Source: Methylohalomonas sp034521715
Lineage (GTDB): Bacteria > Pseudomonadota > Gammaproteobacteria > Methylohalomonadales > Methylohalomonadaceae
NCBI GenBank assembly: GCA_034521715.1
Contig: JAXHLY010000013.1
Coordinates: 124,001-188,000 of the forward strand
DNA: 64,000 nt
Direction of reading: 5' to 3'
A model generated the notes under the pieces. The model was not told the origin of the DNA and made no database searches. It saw only the letters and a program-made list of their open reading frames with translations. Positions 62,696 to 64,000 of the stretch are shown here, piece by piece (positions within the stretch are counted from its first letter, which is position 1; every line of letters starts with the position of its first letter). The translations under genes were made by a program, and so were the position numbers.

Positions 62696-62874
62696 GGGGG
62701 CACAGACAGGCGTCGAGTTGATATTACACTCAGTCCCTTCGGGACGAACGGTGAAGTGTTATCTTCCTGTTTCATGGCTTTTTCGGGGGGAGCGGGGATT
62801 TAACGGGTGAATTTGTTAGTCTGTATGGCTGTCACTAATTGAAGTGACCCAGTCTTGAATGACGGAGAAGTGTT

Positions 62875-63573
62875 ATGACGACGAATGAAGATAAGGAACC
62901 CCTGTCCGCCGAGCAGGCCGAGGAGCAGGTCCGCCAGGCTGTCGCCGAGGGCGAGAACATCAGCCGCGAAGTCGAGCGCATTGCGCGCGAGACCCTGGAA
63001 ATCGGGCGTGTCGAGTTCGAGCGCCTGCAGTCGGTGGTCGAGAGCATCGGCCGCGGCGCCAGTGCCGGCGCCAGCGACAAGCCGGACCAGGCGCGCAAAC
63101 AGGTCAGCGAGGCCTTCGAGGGGCTGCAGAATGCCCTGCTTGCCAGTTTCGAGAGCGCCAAGCTGGCGACCGAGGAGCAGGCCGCGCGCATGGAAGGCTA
63201 TTACGAGAATGAGCTGAAGGCGCGGCTCAAGGAGCTGCAGCAGATGGAGAAAACCATGCTGGATTCGCTGACGCAGGCGGCGCGGGCCGGTACCGATACC
63301 GGCGCCGAGGTCCTGAAGGACCTGGTGAATCACGCCCGCCGCTCGGGTACGCGCCTGGGCGAAGAGATCGAGAAGTCGATGCGGGCACTTTCAAAGTCGC
63401 TGCCGGAGGCGCTGCGCGAAACCGCCCTGGCCGGGGTCGGCGCTGCCCGCGAGATGTCGGCGCGTGCGGCCGAGGTCGCCAGCGGTGTGCTCAGCGGCGT
63501 TGCCGATGTGCTGCATGACAAGGACAAACCCGCGGGGCGGGACAAGGATCGGGGCGACAGCGGGCAGTCCTGA
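62875..63573 (+). CDS. DUF6781-like coiled-coil protein, 232 aa
   Basis: Highly charged, almost wholly helical (ISREVERIARETLEIGRVEF; MEGYYENELKARLKELQQME), phasin-like in appearance, with a hydrophilic tail. I recall this as DUF6781. GGAGAAG lies upstream of the ATG. Its stop overlaps the ubiB start (TGATG), so the two are translationally coupled. Confidence 0.7.
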   Translation: MTTNEDKEPLSAEQAEEQVRQAVAEGENISREVERIARETLEIGRVEFERLQSVVESIGRGASAGASDKPDQARKQVSEAFEGLQNALLASFESAKLATEEQAARMEGYYENELKARLKELQQMEKTMLDSLTQAARAGTDTGAEVLKDLVNHARRSGTRLGEEIEKSMRALSKSLPEALRETALAGVGAAREMSARAAEVASGVLSGVADVLHDKDKPAGRDKDRGDSGQS

Positions 63574-64000
63574 TGCTGGCCGATCTCCTGGGCGCGGCGC
63601 GGGATTTTGGCCGCCTGCGCGACATCACCATAGTGCTGGTGCGCTACGGGTTTTCGGATGTCGTCCAGCGCATGGGCCTGGCGTCGGCGCTCGACAAGAT
63701 CGGCGAGACGCTGCACTGGAAGGAGGCCGAGGACCTGGCGCACATGCACACGCCGCAGCGGATCCGCGGCGCTCTGCAGGACCTGGGGCCGACGTTCATC
63801 AAGCTCGGCCAGCTCATGTCCACGCGCGTGGACATGTTCCCGCCCGAGTGGATTGACGAGTTCGAACAGCTCCAGGATCACGTCCCGCCTTCCGATTATG
63901 AAGCGCTGCACGAGCAGCTGACGGAAGACCTGGGCAAGCCGCCGGAAGAGGCGTTTGCCGAGTTCGACCCGGAACCGCTGGCGGCCGCGTCCATCGCCCA
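63573..64000 (+). CDS. ubiB: UbiB/AarF family atypical kinase, partial
   Basis: Runs off the right edge. The N-terminal ADCK signature LGPTFIKLGQLMSTRVDMFP (KxGQ motif) and EWIDEFEQLQDHVPPSDYEA are clear, followed by FDPEPLAAASIA, the start of the kinase-like lobe. UbiB supports ubiquinone biosynthesis, acting as an ATPase. Starts inside the stop of the DUF6781-like gene. Confidence 0.93.
   Translation, partial: MLADLLGAARDFGRLRDITIVLVRYGFSDVVQRMGLASALDKIGETLHWKEAEDLAHMHTPQRIRGALQDLGPTFIKLGQLMSTRVDMFPPEWIDEFEQLQDHVPPSDYEALHEQLTEDLGKPPEEAFAEFDPEPLAAASIA

Overview
The window reads as one stretch of a GC-rich gammaproteobacterial chromosome. The reasons are the mix of core genes (sohB, avtA, glxK-type glycerate kinase, yheS, yajD, ubiB, DUF2333, dodecin), perfect CRP- and FNR-type boxes, and gammaproteobacterial REP-like repeats. 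An exact taxon cannot be fixed from the sequence. A Chromatiales/Ectothiorhodospiraceae-like organism is a reasonable guess.

Layout. 1-34.2 kb is ordinary chromosome: a glutathionyl-hydroquinone reductase, an AI-2E-type permease, Sel1-repeat secreted proteins, a PEP-mutase-superfamily enzyme, an SMR exporter, a beta-propeller/MxaD-like pair, a MerR regulator, CigR-like and DUF1134 envelope proteins, Hsp20-dodecin, an M28 peptidase, glycerate kinase, AvtA, SohB, an ABC exporter, a TfpX/TfpZ-like protein, an MddA-like methyltransferase with a LysR regulator, small membrane proteins, a SYLF protein and a rhomboid protease. Intergenic DNA is full of REP-like elements, short tandem repeats and a MITE-like element. 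At 27.6-28.7 kb two copies of one promoter element drive, respectively, a secreted NTF2-like protein and a probable noncoding RNA with C-rich loops.

34.4-49.4 kb is a defence island. It is cut into modules by three direct copies (one truncated) of a ~390-bp unit that encodes a small unknown protein. Module A: two HNH proteins with probable modified-base-reading N-terminal domains, and an AbiE-type pair under a nested palindromic operator. Module B: a Fic gene under 33-bp palindromes, an intact HIT hydrolase, an HNH enzyme, and the first ~28 codons of a type I hsdM cut off at the third repeat copy. Module C is strikingly AT-rich: a Dcm-type C5 methylase, a GHKL (MutL/MORC-like) ATPase, an unrecognised protein, a DUF6339-like protein and a Vsr endonuclease. 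An IS30-family element closes the island on the right.

49.4-64 kb returns to GC-rich chromosome: a methyltransferase, an MFS transporter, YheS, a HigBA remnant, MetY, SprT-like, an NTF2-like protein, a macro-like protein, an aldo/keto reductase, a MNT-HEPN pair with a truncated HEPN, a sialidase-like protein, NfeD-like, YajD, a DUF6781-like protein and UbiB (running off the end).

Many genes carry single-base indels. They are scattered in the core and dense in the Fic, Dcm, GHKL 5' half, Vsr and transposase genes. Either the island is decaying or the assembly has uncorrected indels. For broken genes I give the whole reconstructed span.
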